From contig JABDBU010000041.1 in the NCBI GenBank assembly GCA_013288455.1, positions 1 through 6,045 on the forward strand: DNA of 6,045 bases. The letters run 5' to 3'. This document shows, piece by piece, positions 1 to 5,740 of the stretch. The position numbers and the translations under genes are program-made. The stretch is from Gammaproteobacteria bacterium. GTDB taxonomy: Bacteria > Pseudomonadota > Gammaproteobacteria > Diplorickettsiales > Diplorickettsiaceae. The notes beneath the pieces were generated by a model that was not told where the DNA came from, did not search any database, and saw only the letters and a list, made by a program, of their open reading frames with translations. Each line of letters begins with the position of its first letter. Within the stretch, counting starts at the first letter, position 1.

Positions 1-507
1 AATGATTTGACAGCGGCTACGAACTGTCGGTAGTAATAACCCTGGTTTATCTGTGATGAGTATAAATAACGTACGCGAAGTCGGTTCTTCTAAGCTTTTT
101 AACAAGGCGTTGCTAGAGGCTACGAATAAGCCATCGGCAGGATTAATGATGAAAATTTTATAAAGTGATGATGTCGTTTGATTTAACGATTGCATCGCCT
201 TTCTTATTTGCTCAATTTTAATGCCAACACTTATTTTTTCAGGTGCAATACGAGAAAGATCAGGATGTGTGTTGGCAGCAACCCATGAGCAATCACGACA
301 ATACTGGCACGCACCCGAGATCGAAGATTGTTTACACAATAAAGTTTTTGCAAAATGCGCAGCAAACAGATCCTTGCCTAAACCGATTTGTCCAGTCAAA
401 AGTAAAGCATGCGCCAGGCGATCGGCTTGATGGCACTGATAAAGGTGATTCCATTGCTGTTGCTGCCAAGGCAATGGTGCTGCTGCTACGCCACCTTCCT
501 TATTCAT
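1..507 (-). CDS. holB: DNA polymerase III subunit delta' (HolB), 5' part; cut by the left window edge
   Basis: The first 169 codons are visible and the frame is still open at base 1; E. coli HolB has 334 residues, so about half is missing. The delta' subunit is part of the clamp loader that places the beta sliding clamp on primed DNA. Visible marks: a PWQ segment near the N terminus (13-15); a P-loop-like GQIGLGKD (39-46) in which Asp stands where Walker A needs Ser/Thr; four zinc-binding cysteines (58, 67, 70, 73) spaced as in E. coli; THPD (80-83) followed by APEK (88-91); LLKSLEEP (135-142); and an SRC motif (164-166) that supplies the arginine finger in this family. The ATG at 507 is the first start after in-frame stops near the end of tmk. 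It lies 22 bases beyond the tmk stop, with only a weak AGAG upstream. It gives about seven more residues before PWQ than E. coli HolB has. Confidence 0.93.
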   Translation of the reverse strand, partial: MNKEGGVAAAPLPWQQQQWNHLYQCHQADRLAHALLLTGQIGLGKDLFAAHFAKTLLCKQSSISGACQYCRDCSWVAANTHPDLSRIAPEKISVGIKIEQIRKAMQSLNQTTSSLYKIFIINPADGLFVASSNALLKSLEEPTSRTLFILITDKPGLLLPTVRSRCQII

Positions 508-529
508 ATAATATGACTCTGCCAGCTTA

Positions 530-1174
530 TCATGACTGTATCAGCCCGTCTAACACGTGCCTGATCTGTGATTGTACCTCACCTATACTGCGGGTAGCAT
601 CGATAAAATGGTAGGTACCTACCATCTGTTTTGCCCGTGCTAGATATACCGTACGTGCTCGATTAAAAAAATCTTGTGTTTCTGATTCAATACGATCCTG
701 CTGATCTCTACAACGTGTTCTACCTAAGGCTATTTCTACCGGTGCATCGAGCAGTAGTATACAATCGCTTTGCAAATCTTTCTGTATCCATTTTTGTAGA
801 TCACGAATGAAATCTACCTCAACGCCTCTCCCTCCTCCCTGATAGGCATAGCTCGTTTCTGTAAAACGATCGCACACAACCCAATGACCACGTTGTAAAG
901 CCGGCTTGATAACGCAATGAATGTGTTGTGCACGGGCTGCAAAAAATAATAACAATTCCGTTTCTGCACGCATCTTTTCCTCCATCAGAGACGGAGCTAA
1001 CACTAGCTTTCTGATGGCCTCAGCGATTAAGCTGCCACCTGGCTCACGGGTCACGGTCACCACTTTATTTTTTTGCTTTAAATAATCACGGACAAAAGCC
1101 AATTGTGTTGATTTTCCAACACCTTCAATACCTTCTAGCGTGATAAAGCGACCAACAGATCTGACATCGTTCAT
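530..1174 (-). CDS. tmk: Thymidylate kinase (dTMP kinase)
   Basis: This cytoplasmic enzyme phosphorylates dTMP to dTDP with ATP, feeding dTTP synthesis. From the ATG at 1174 it has 214 residues (E. coli 213). Motifs: P-loop GIEGVGKST (15-23); REPGG (43-47), which contacts dTMP; DRF (102-104); YQGGGRG (111-117); LDAP (142-145); and an Arg-rich LID (152-161, with arginines at 152, 154, 156 and 161). A Gly in the P-loop where human and yeast enzymes have Arg, together with Arg in the LID, marks the E. coli-like class. An in-frame ATG at 1195 would add seven residues. Neither ATG has a clear Shine-Dalgarno sequence; I prefer 1174 because the distance to the P-loop is closer to the family norm. 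An in-frame TAA lies nine codons above 1195. Its position between mltG and holB matches E. coli. Confidence 0.95.
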   Translation of the reverse strand: MNDVRSVGRFITLEGIEGVGKSTQLAFVRDYLKQKNKVVTVTREPGGSLIAEAIRKLVLAPSLMEEKMRAETELLLFFAARAQHIHCVIKPALQRGHWVVCDRFTETSYAYQGGGRGVEVDFIRDLQKWIQKDLQSDCILLLDAPVEIALGRTRCRDQQDRIESETQDFFNRARTVYLARAKQMVGTYHFIDATRSIGEVQSQIRHVLDGLIQS

Positions 1175-1230
1175 AGAGATATATTTAGCACACATGAAGA
1201 CGCGACAACTAGCTTCATTTGCTTACATTC

Positions 1231-2325
1231 CTACCTTCCACCTGATCGACATACTAAATCTCCCAATGCGTTGCTTAAATACCATAATGGCTGACGACAA
1301 TGATTAATTCTTGTTTTCACACGAGGGTAACGTTTACATTGATAGGTTAGCACGGCAACATTGTGTTGCACGAGATTGCTAGAGAATTGATGTGAACCAT
1401 CTCTCTTCGCGACAAAATAAAGGTTTTCGCTACGATCTGGGTGTAGCACAGCATCGATAGACATCAAACTAGCAATGGCGATAGGTGTTGGTGGTAAACC
1501 GCGATGTACGTACGTATTGTAACGAGTATCCTGTCGTAAATCATCGATCGTTAATTTTCCTGCATAGTTATTCCCTAAACCATAAATAACACTGGCATCG
1601 ATCTGCAATGGCATACCTTTTGCTAAGCGTCGAGCAACAACACCAGCAATCATCGGCCGTTCCTTCATTAAGGCCGTTTCTTTTTCGACTAAAGAAGCAG
1701 CAATCAATGCATCGTATGGCGTTTTATAAGGTAAATTAGAATCACGCATCTGCCATTGTTGGTTTAATTTTTTTTCTAAGAGTTGATAGGATCGTTTCAA
1801 TACATCCGTATCTTCTTCACCTAAACTAAAATAGTAGGTTGCTGGAAAAAATAAGCCTTCTGGATCATGTGTAGGAAATCCCAGCACGGTCAGTATCTGC
1901 TTAGAAGCAACCTGATTAAGCTGATGCTTAATATAAGGCGATGCATTTAATGCCGTCATTAACTGCTGAAATGTCCAACCCTCCACAATCGTAAATCGGT
2001 GCAACACGACGTTGCCTGCCAACATCTGATTCAGCAGCTGGTTCGGCGTCGTACCAGGAACCAACAGATATTCGCCTGTTTTTAATTTGTTCGTGGCACC
2101 TTTCCAATAGGCCAGCAAAAAAAAGAAATTCGAATGCTTGATAAAGCCTCTAGCTTGTAGATCATCCACCAATCGATGTACCGAGGAACCCGGCTCAAAG
2201 AAATAATGTATGGGCTTTGTTTTTGATAAAGGCGTCAATAAAAATTGAAAATATTGAATAATAAAAATCAAAAAAATAGCTAAGATAAAAGCGGACACGG
2301 TAAGCATCATCGATTTTTTAAACAT
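1231..2325 (-). CDS. mltG: Endolytic murein transglycosylase MltG (YceG-like)
   Basis: MltG is an inner-membrane enzyme that cuts nascent peptidoglycan strands and is thought to set their length by releasing glycan chains. The 364 residues show a short cytoplasmic Lys-containing start, one transmembrane segment (about 8-30), a LysM-like part (about 40-105, including LKTGEY at 81-86) and the YceG catalytic domain. Family signatures are EGWT (115-118), PEGLFFPATY (155-164), LVEKETA (212-218, presumed catalytic Glu214), LQIDASVIYGLG (240-251), YNTY (269-272), GLPPTPI (276-282) and NLYFVA (301-306). The conserved HN near the C terminus (321-322) is followed by about 42 residues, against about 15 in E. 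coli MltG from memory, so there is an extra tail of roughly 25 residues with Cys343 and Cys359. The ATG at 2325 has only a distant AGGA upstream; an in-frame TGA lies eight codons above it. It follows fabF after 33 bases, without the intervening pabC of E. coli. Confidence 0.94.
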   Translation of the reverse strand: MFKKSMMLTVSAFILAIFLIFIIQYFQFLLTPLSKTKPIHYFFEPGSSVHRLVDDLQARGFIKHSNFFFLLAYWKGATNKLKTGEYLLVPGTTPNQLLNQMLAGNVVLHRFTIVEGWTFQQLMTALNASPYIKHQLNQVASKQILTVLGFPTHDPEGLFFPATYYFSLGEEDTDVLKRSYQLLEKKLNQQWQMRDSNLPYKTPYDALIAASLVEKETALMKERPMIAGVVARRLAKGMPLQIDASVIYGLGNNYAGKLTIDDLRQDTRYNTYVHRGLPPTPIAIASLMSIDAVLHPDRSENLYFVAKRDGSHQFSSNLVQHNVAVLTYQCKRYPRVKTRINHCRQPLWYLSNALGDLVCRSGGR

Positions 2326-2358
2326 AACGTCGGAACAGTCCTGGAATCACACCACCCT

Positions 2359-3612
2359 TTACACGGGTGAAAAAAGCAAGGAAGCATTCGTGCCACCAAA
2401 CCCAAACGAGTTCGATAAAGCATAATCTATCTTCCGTGTCTGATAAGTATGTGGAACAAGATTAAGACCGTGACACGCCTCTTCTGGATCATCTAAATTA
2501 ATAGTAGGAGGCACTACTTGATCGCGTAACGCGAGAATGGTAAAAATAGCTTCTACGGCACCTGCTGCGCCTAGTAAATGGCCTGTCATCGATTTTGTGG
2601 AACTAATTGCCAATTTTTCAGCGTACTCTCCAAAGGCTTGGCGAATAGCTATCACTTCTAACACATCTCCTAAGTTGGTAGATGTTGCATGCGCATTAAC
2701 ATAAGACACCTGTTCTGGCCTCACATTTGCATCACGTAAAGTATTTAATATAGCAGTCTTCGCGCCCTCTCCGTCCGGAGCTGGATTTGTCATATGAAAA
2801 GCATCTGCACTCATGCCAAATCCTACTAGTTCAGCATAAATTCGCGCACCACGATGTTTGGCGCATTCATACTCCTCTAAAATTAAAATACCTGCACCAT
2901 CACCTAAAACAAACCCATCTCTACCCTTGTCCCATGGTCGACTTGCTGCCCGGGGATCTTGATTGCGTGTTGACAAGGCACGACACGCAGAAAAGCCACC
3001 TAAACCCAGCGGCGTAGTCGCCATTTCTGATCCACCAACCACCATAGCATCGGCATCGCCATACAGGATAGTACGTGCACCAAAACCAATATTGTGCGTT
3101 CCGGTTGCACAAGCCGTCACCACAGCTATATTGGGCCCTTTTATTCCATAATGAATTGAAATTTGCCCAGCTAGCATATTCGTGATAGTACCTGGTATGA
3201 AAAAGGGAGATATTTTTCGGACTCCCCCTTTTTCTAATTTAGTATGATTTGCTTCAATCCAGGGGAGACCACCAATGCCTGAACCAACCGCAACACCGAT
3301 GCGGTCTGCATTTTTTTCTGTGACCTCAAGCCTTGCATCGGCAATCGCTTCCACGGCAGCAACTAAACCATATTGAATAAATAGGTCCATCTTTCTTGTA
3401 TCTTTGATAGATACACCGCAAACATTAATATTAAAATTCTTGACACTGGCGGAAAATTGACAAGGAAAGGCAGAAACATCAAACCATGTGATCGGTGCAG
3501 CGGCACTCTTACCTAAAAGTACAGCATCCCAGGTGTCTTTGGTATTCAAGCCTAAGGGTGTCACCATCCCTACACCGGTTACCACAACACGTCGCTTTTT
3601 TTTCACTGTCAC
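2359..3612 (-). CDS. fabF: 3-oxoacyl-ACP synthase II (FabF, KAS II)
   Basis: FabF condenses malonyl-ACP with an acyl-ACP, lengthening the fatty acid chain by two carbons; in E. coli it controls the C16:1 to C18:1 step. Taken from the GTG at 3612 it has 417 residues (E. coli 413). The Cys-His-His triad is visible: Cys168 in TACATG, His308 in NAHATST and His345 in MTGHLLGA, each five residues beyond E. coli Cys163, His303 and His340. Other conserved blocks are RKISPFF, RPWDKGRDGFVLGDGAG and the C-terminal NSFGFGGTN. The frame is open further up to a TTG at 3642, but AGAGG seven bases before the GTG at 3612, and alignment with E. coli, favour the GTG. It lies 39 bases downstream of acpP. Ala in NAHATST in place of the E. 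coli Gly also occurs in other KAS enzymes, so it is not a defect. An A8 run occurs within codons 3-6. Confidence 0.97.
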   Translation of the reverse strand: MTVKKKRRVVVTGVGMVTPLGLNTKDTWDAVLLGKSAAAPITWFDVSAFPCQFSASVKNFNINVCGVSIKDTRKMDLFIQYGLVAAVEAIADARLEVTEKNADRIGVAVGSGIGGLPWIEANHTKLEKGGVRKISPFFIPGTITNMLAGQISIHYGIKGPNIAVVTACATGTHNIGFGARTILYGDADAMVVGGSEMATTPLGLGGFSACRALSTRNQDPRAASRPWDKGRDGFVLGDGAGILILEEYECAKHRGARIYAELVGFGMSADAFHMTNPAPDGEGAKTAILNTLRDANVRPEQVSYVNAHATSTNLGDVLEVIAIRQAFGEYAEKLAISSTKSMTGHLLGAAGAVEAIFTILALRDQVVPPTINLDDPEEACHGLNLVPHTYQTRKIDYALSNSFGFGGTNASLLFSPV

Positions 3613-3619
3613 TTCACTA

Positions 3620-3624
3620 CCTCT
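3620..3624 (-). promoter_or_regulatory. Shine-Dalgarno sequence that sets the fabF start
   Basis: The minus strand reads AGAGG here, followed by seven bases and then GTG at 3612. Spacing and sequence are near ideal. The TTG at 3642 that opens the longer frame has no such element, and the next GTG (3606) is too far away. This is the main reason for shortening FabF by ten residues. Confidence 0.7.
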
Positions 3625-3651
3625 ATAAAGCTGACACTGCAAAAACTTCTT

Positions 3652-3903
3652 CTACGTAGCTTCTGATTCTACTTGATGCCTTTCGATATAATCGATAGCG
3701 TCTTGAACCGTACGAATCCTTTCCGCTTCGTCATCAGGAATTTCTATACCAAACTCTTCCTCTAAGGCCATCACCAATTCGACAGTATCTAAAGAATCGG
3801 CTCCTAGATCATCGATGAAAGAGGCCTCCTTCGTTACTTCTTCTGGTTTTATATCAAGTTGCTCAACGATGACCCTTACAACGCGCTCTGCAATTGTACT
3901 CAC
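3652..3903 (-). CDS. acpP: Acyl carrier protein (ACP)
   Basis: ACP carries the growing fatty acyl chain as a thioester on a 4'-phosphopantetheine arm and serves all the Fab enzymes encoded around it. The protein has 83 residues (E. coli 78 with Met), is acidic and contains the attachment motif GADSLD (34-39) with Ser37 as the modified residue. The helix II recognition region VELVMALEEEF (41-51) is identical to E. coli. Conservation runs from the first residues to the IDYI block at 70-73; the tail after it is about five residues longer and acidic (VESEAT). The start codon is GTG, supported by a strong Shine-Dalgarno sequence and by the MSTI start shared with E. coli. It sits between fabG and fabF as in most gammaproteobacteria. 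The strongest ribosome site in the window fits the high ACP level known in bacteria. Confidence 0.98.
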   Translation of the reverse strand: MSTIAERVVRVIVEQLDIKPEEVTKEASFIDDLGADSLDTVELVMALEEEFGIEIPDDEAERIRTVQDAIDYIERHQVESEAT

Positions 3904-3986
3904 TCCGTATCTCCTCTGTTTAATAAAAAACCTGCCACTAGTTTATTCAATTCTTCCATGAACGCAAGCCAATCGCCTGAAAACAT
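3900..3986 (-). CDS. Candidate 28-codon small ORF between fabG and acpP (uncertain)
   Basis: The 122-base fabG-acpP spacer is the longest in the window. On the minus strand an ATG at 3986 opens a 28-codon frame. It begins MFSGDWLAF, continues MEELNKLVAGF and ends NRGDTE, with its TGA overlapping the acpP GTG (GTGA, four bases). The frame is open further up to a TGA at 4022-4020, but the added codons contain no usual start. The peptide has an amphipathic look with acidic and hydrophobic residues mixed; I recognise no family. Against it: there is no proper Shine-Dalgarno sequence (only GGA touching the ATG), it is very short, and the acpP Shine-Dalgarno lies inside it. It could be a small protein, a leader that couples acpP translation, a remnant, or chance. 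Confidence 0.2.
   Translation of the reverse strand: MFSGDWLAFMEELNKLVAGFLLNRGDTE
3911..3916 (-). promoter_or_regulatory. Strong Shine-Dalgarno sequence of acpP
   Basis: GAGGAG on the minus strand, seven bases before the GTG start at 3903. It is the best match to the anti-Shine-Dalgarno sequence that I see in the window and confirms a GTG start for acpP. Confidence 0.8.
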
Positions 3987-4025
3987 TCCAGCGATGAGGA
4001 CAAACGCATTCCAAACGATTCAACA

Positions 4026-4769
4026 TCAGATCATCACCATTCCACCGTTAACATGTAACGTCTGCCCAGTTATATAATTTGCCCAAGACGAGGCTAAAAA
4101 TACGCAAGCATGCGCAATATCATCCGGTTTTCCCAAACGCTTGCTGGGAATTTTCTGCAGTAAAGCCTCTTTTTGAGCGTCGCTAAGTTTTGCTGTCATG
4201 TCAGTTTCTATAAACCCGGGAGACACAACGTTCGCTGTAATGTTTCGGCTTGCAACCTCTTGTGCCAGTGCTTTTGTAAAACCAATAAGCCCCGCCTTCG
4301 CGGCGGCATAATTAGATTGACCTGGGTTTCCTGTCGTCCCTACAACAGAGGAAATGGAAATAATACGCCCAAAGTTGGCACTGAGCATGGATTTTAAGCA
4401 ATGTTGTGTCAAGCGAAAAATTGCATTCAAATTAGTTTCAATAACGACATCCCATGCATCGCGCTTCATACGTAACAAAAGATTATCACGCGTGATGCCC
4501 GCGTTATTAATCAATATTCCCGGTTCCCCAAAGTCTTTGAGTTCTGTAAATAAATTCTCTACTGACGCCGTGGAGGTGATGTCTAGCACAAAGCCACGCC
4601 CACGTAAACCGTCTTCTTTAAACTTTCTAGAAATACTTTCAGCGCCTTCTACCGTCGTTGCCGTTCCTGCTACCTGTACTCCCTGCTGTGCAAGACGCAG
4701 CGTGATGGCTCTACCAATACCACGACTGGCACCAGTCACCAAGGCTACTCTATCTTTAAGCAATAACAT
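4026..4769 (-). CDS. fabG: 3-oxoacyl-ACP reductase (FabG)
   Basis: FabG is an NADPH-dependent short-chain dehydrogenase that reduces 3-ketoacyl-ACP to 3-hydroxyacyl-ACP, the first reduction in each elongation cycle. From the ATG at 4769 it has 247 residues (E. coli 244). It shows the Rossmann cofactor motif TGASRGIG (12-19), NNAG (88-91), and the catalytic Ser141 (in SSVVG), Tyr154 and Lys158 (in NYAAAKAG), exactly three beyond E. coli Ser138, Tyr151 and Lys155. PGFIETDMT (184-192) and the C-terminal HVNGGM (239-244) complete the FabG signature. The frame also has a GTG at 4781 that overlaps the fabD TGA, but only the ATG at 4769 has a Shine-Dalgarno sequence at proper spacing. The gap to fabD is eight bases, so the two are probably translationally coupled. 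Confidence 0.97.
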   Translation of the reverse strand: MLLLKDRVALVTGASRGIGRAITLRLAQQGVQVAGTATTVEGAESISRKFKEDGLRGRGFVLDITSTASVENLFTELKDFGEPGILINNAGITRDNLLLRMKRDAWDVVIETNLNAIFRLTQHCLKSMLSANFGRIISISSVVGTTGNPGQSNYAAAKAGLIGFTKALAQEVASRNITANVVSPGFIETDMTAKLSDAQKEALLQKIPSKRLGKPDDIAHACVFLASSWANYITGQTLHVNGGMVMI

Positions 4770-4774
4770 AACTT

Positions 4775-4779
4775 TCCTC
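4775..4779 (-). promoter_or_regulatory. Shine-Dalgarno sequence of fabG, overlapping the fabD stop
   Basis: GAGGA on the minus strand, five bases before the ATG at 4769. Its first two bases are part of the fabD TGA (4780-4778), so ribosomes ending fabD lie directly on the fabG start site. It decides between the ATG at 4769 and the GTG at 4781. Confidence 0.65.
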
Positions 4780-5707
4780 ACGCAATTAAGCTGCGTCGCA
4801 AGGTATCTGAATCGTGAATGGACAGCGTAGGAATAGTGGTAATACGCTTATTTAGACTAGCTAATACCTTTCCCGGTCCACATTCTACAAAAAATTCAAT
4901 GTGACGTTGCTGTAGCCACTGAACGATTTCCACCCAACGTACCGGATTAAATAACTGACGTACTAAGGCATCTTTGATCGCGTTGGATTCTTTTTCTATA
5001 CATACATCAACGTTGTTAATAACAGGACATTTTAATGGTAAAAAAGAAATTCCGTCTAAATACTGTGCCAACCGTTTTGCAGCGGGTTTCATCAAAGCAC
5101 AATGTGAAGGAACACTGACGGGAATGCGTTTCGCTAATTTAGCGCCTATTTGTTTCGCTCGCTCAACCAATTTATCAACTGCTTCACTGTTACCTGCTAC
5201 GACGATTTGCTCTATTGAATTATAGTTAGCCGGTGACAACACTTGCCCATCGTTAAGTGAATCACAAAGTGCTTGCAATTGTGCACTCTCTAAACCCACG
5301 ATAGCTGCCATAGCTCCGGCGCCTTCAGGCACGGCTTCCTGCATAAATCGTCCCCGCTCTGACACTACTTGTACAGCCGTCAAAAAATCAATGGATCCCG
5401 CACAAACCAGCGCCGAATATTCACCTACACTGTGTCCTGCCATAAATGACGGCAACCTACCCCCTGCTTGCTTCCAAAGTCGCCACATGGCAACACTAGC
5501 CGTTAGTAAAGTAGGTTGTGTAAGTTGGGTTTGATTGAGGCATTCTGCCGGCCCCTCTTGGCTCAATTGCCATAAATCAAAATGCAAAGCCTCGGACGCT
5601 TCCGCAAATGTCTCTTGAATTACTGGATAATCCGCAGCAAGTCCAGATAACATACCAACGACCTGTGATCCTTGACCAGGGAAAATAAACGCAATATTTT
5701 TAGACAT
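4778..5707 (-). CDS. fabD: Malonyl-CoA:ACP transacylase (FabD)
   Basis: FabD moves the malonyl group from CoA to the pantetheine arm of ACP, supplying malonyl-ACP to FabH and FabF. Its 309 residues match the E. coli length. The oxyanion-hole segment FPGQGSQ (9-15, Gln12), the nucleophile Ser93 in GHSVGEY (91-97), Arg118 (binds the malonyl carboxylate), FMQEAVP (121-127), His202 in VPSHCALM (199-206) and the late ECGPGKVL (275-282) are all present, each one residue beyond the E. coli positions. The ATG at 5707 is the natural start and gives the usual MSKNIAFIFPGQG beginning. No Shine-Dalgarno sequence is seen; the 33-base gap after fabH is very A/T-rich, which may help an unstructured start site. 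The stop overlaps the fabG ribosome site. Confidence 0.97.
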   Translation of the reverse strand: MSKNIAFIFPGQGSQVVGMLSGLAADYPVIQETFAEASEALHFDLWQLSQEGPAECLNQTQLTQPTLLTASVAMWRLWKQAGGRLPSFMAGHSVGEYSALVCAGSIDFLTAVQVVSERGRFMQEAVPEGAGAMAAIVGLESAQLQALCDSLNDGQVLSPANYNSIEQIVVAGNSEAVDKLVERAKQIGAKLAKRIPVSVPSHCALMKPAAKRLAQYLDGISFLPLKCPVINNVDVCIEKESNAIKDALVRQLFNPVRWVEIVQWLQQRHIEFFVECGPGKVLASLNKRITTIPTLSIHDSDTLRRSLIA

Positions 5708-5740
5708 ATTATTGAAAAAAGATTATTTTATAGAGATGTT

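Noticed and set aside
451..477. Seven-base inverted repeat (CCATTGC / GCAATGG) near the holB start
   Set aside because: It lies in the CAG/CAA-rich beginning of holB, has a 13-base loop and no neighbouring signal; it is likely a by-product of the repetitive Gln codons.
243..614. 123-codon plus-strand ORF opposite the tmk-holB junction
   Set aside because: It is antisense to holB and the tmk 3' end, both of which carry clear family motifs; the translation has no domain character.
1105..1122. Six-base stem with six-base loop (GTGTTG / CAACAC)
   Set aside because: It coincides with the codons of the Tmk P-loop; a short stem within a coding region is expected by chance.
2921..3112. 63-codon minus-strand ORF inside fabF in another frame
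   Set aside because: It is Trp- and Cys-rich in the manner of out-of-frame translation and lies wholly within the conserved FabF core.
3918..3950. Possible acpP promoter (TTGAAT, 17 bases, TTTATT)
   Set aside because: Each box matches only four of six consensus bases and the predicted transcript would start almost on the Shine-Dalgarno sequence; not strong enough to annotate.
4292..4306. GC-rich inverted repeat (CCGCC, five-base loop, GGCGG)
   Set aside because: It falls on the codons of the FabG active-site AAAKAG segment and has no T-tract, so it is not a terminator.
4354..4830. 158-codon plus-strand ORF across the fabD-fabG junction
   Set aside because: It is antisense to two well-supported genes, has no recognisable domain and reads as a shadow of their codon pattern.
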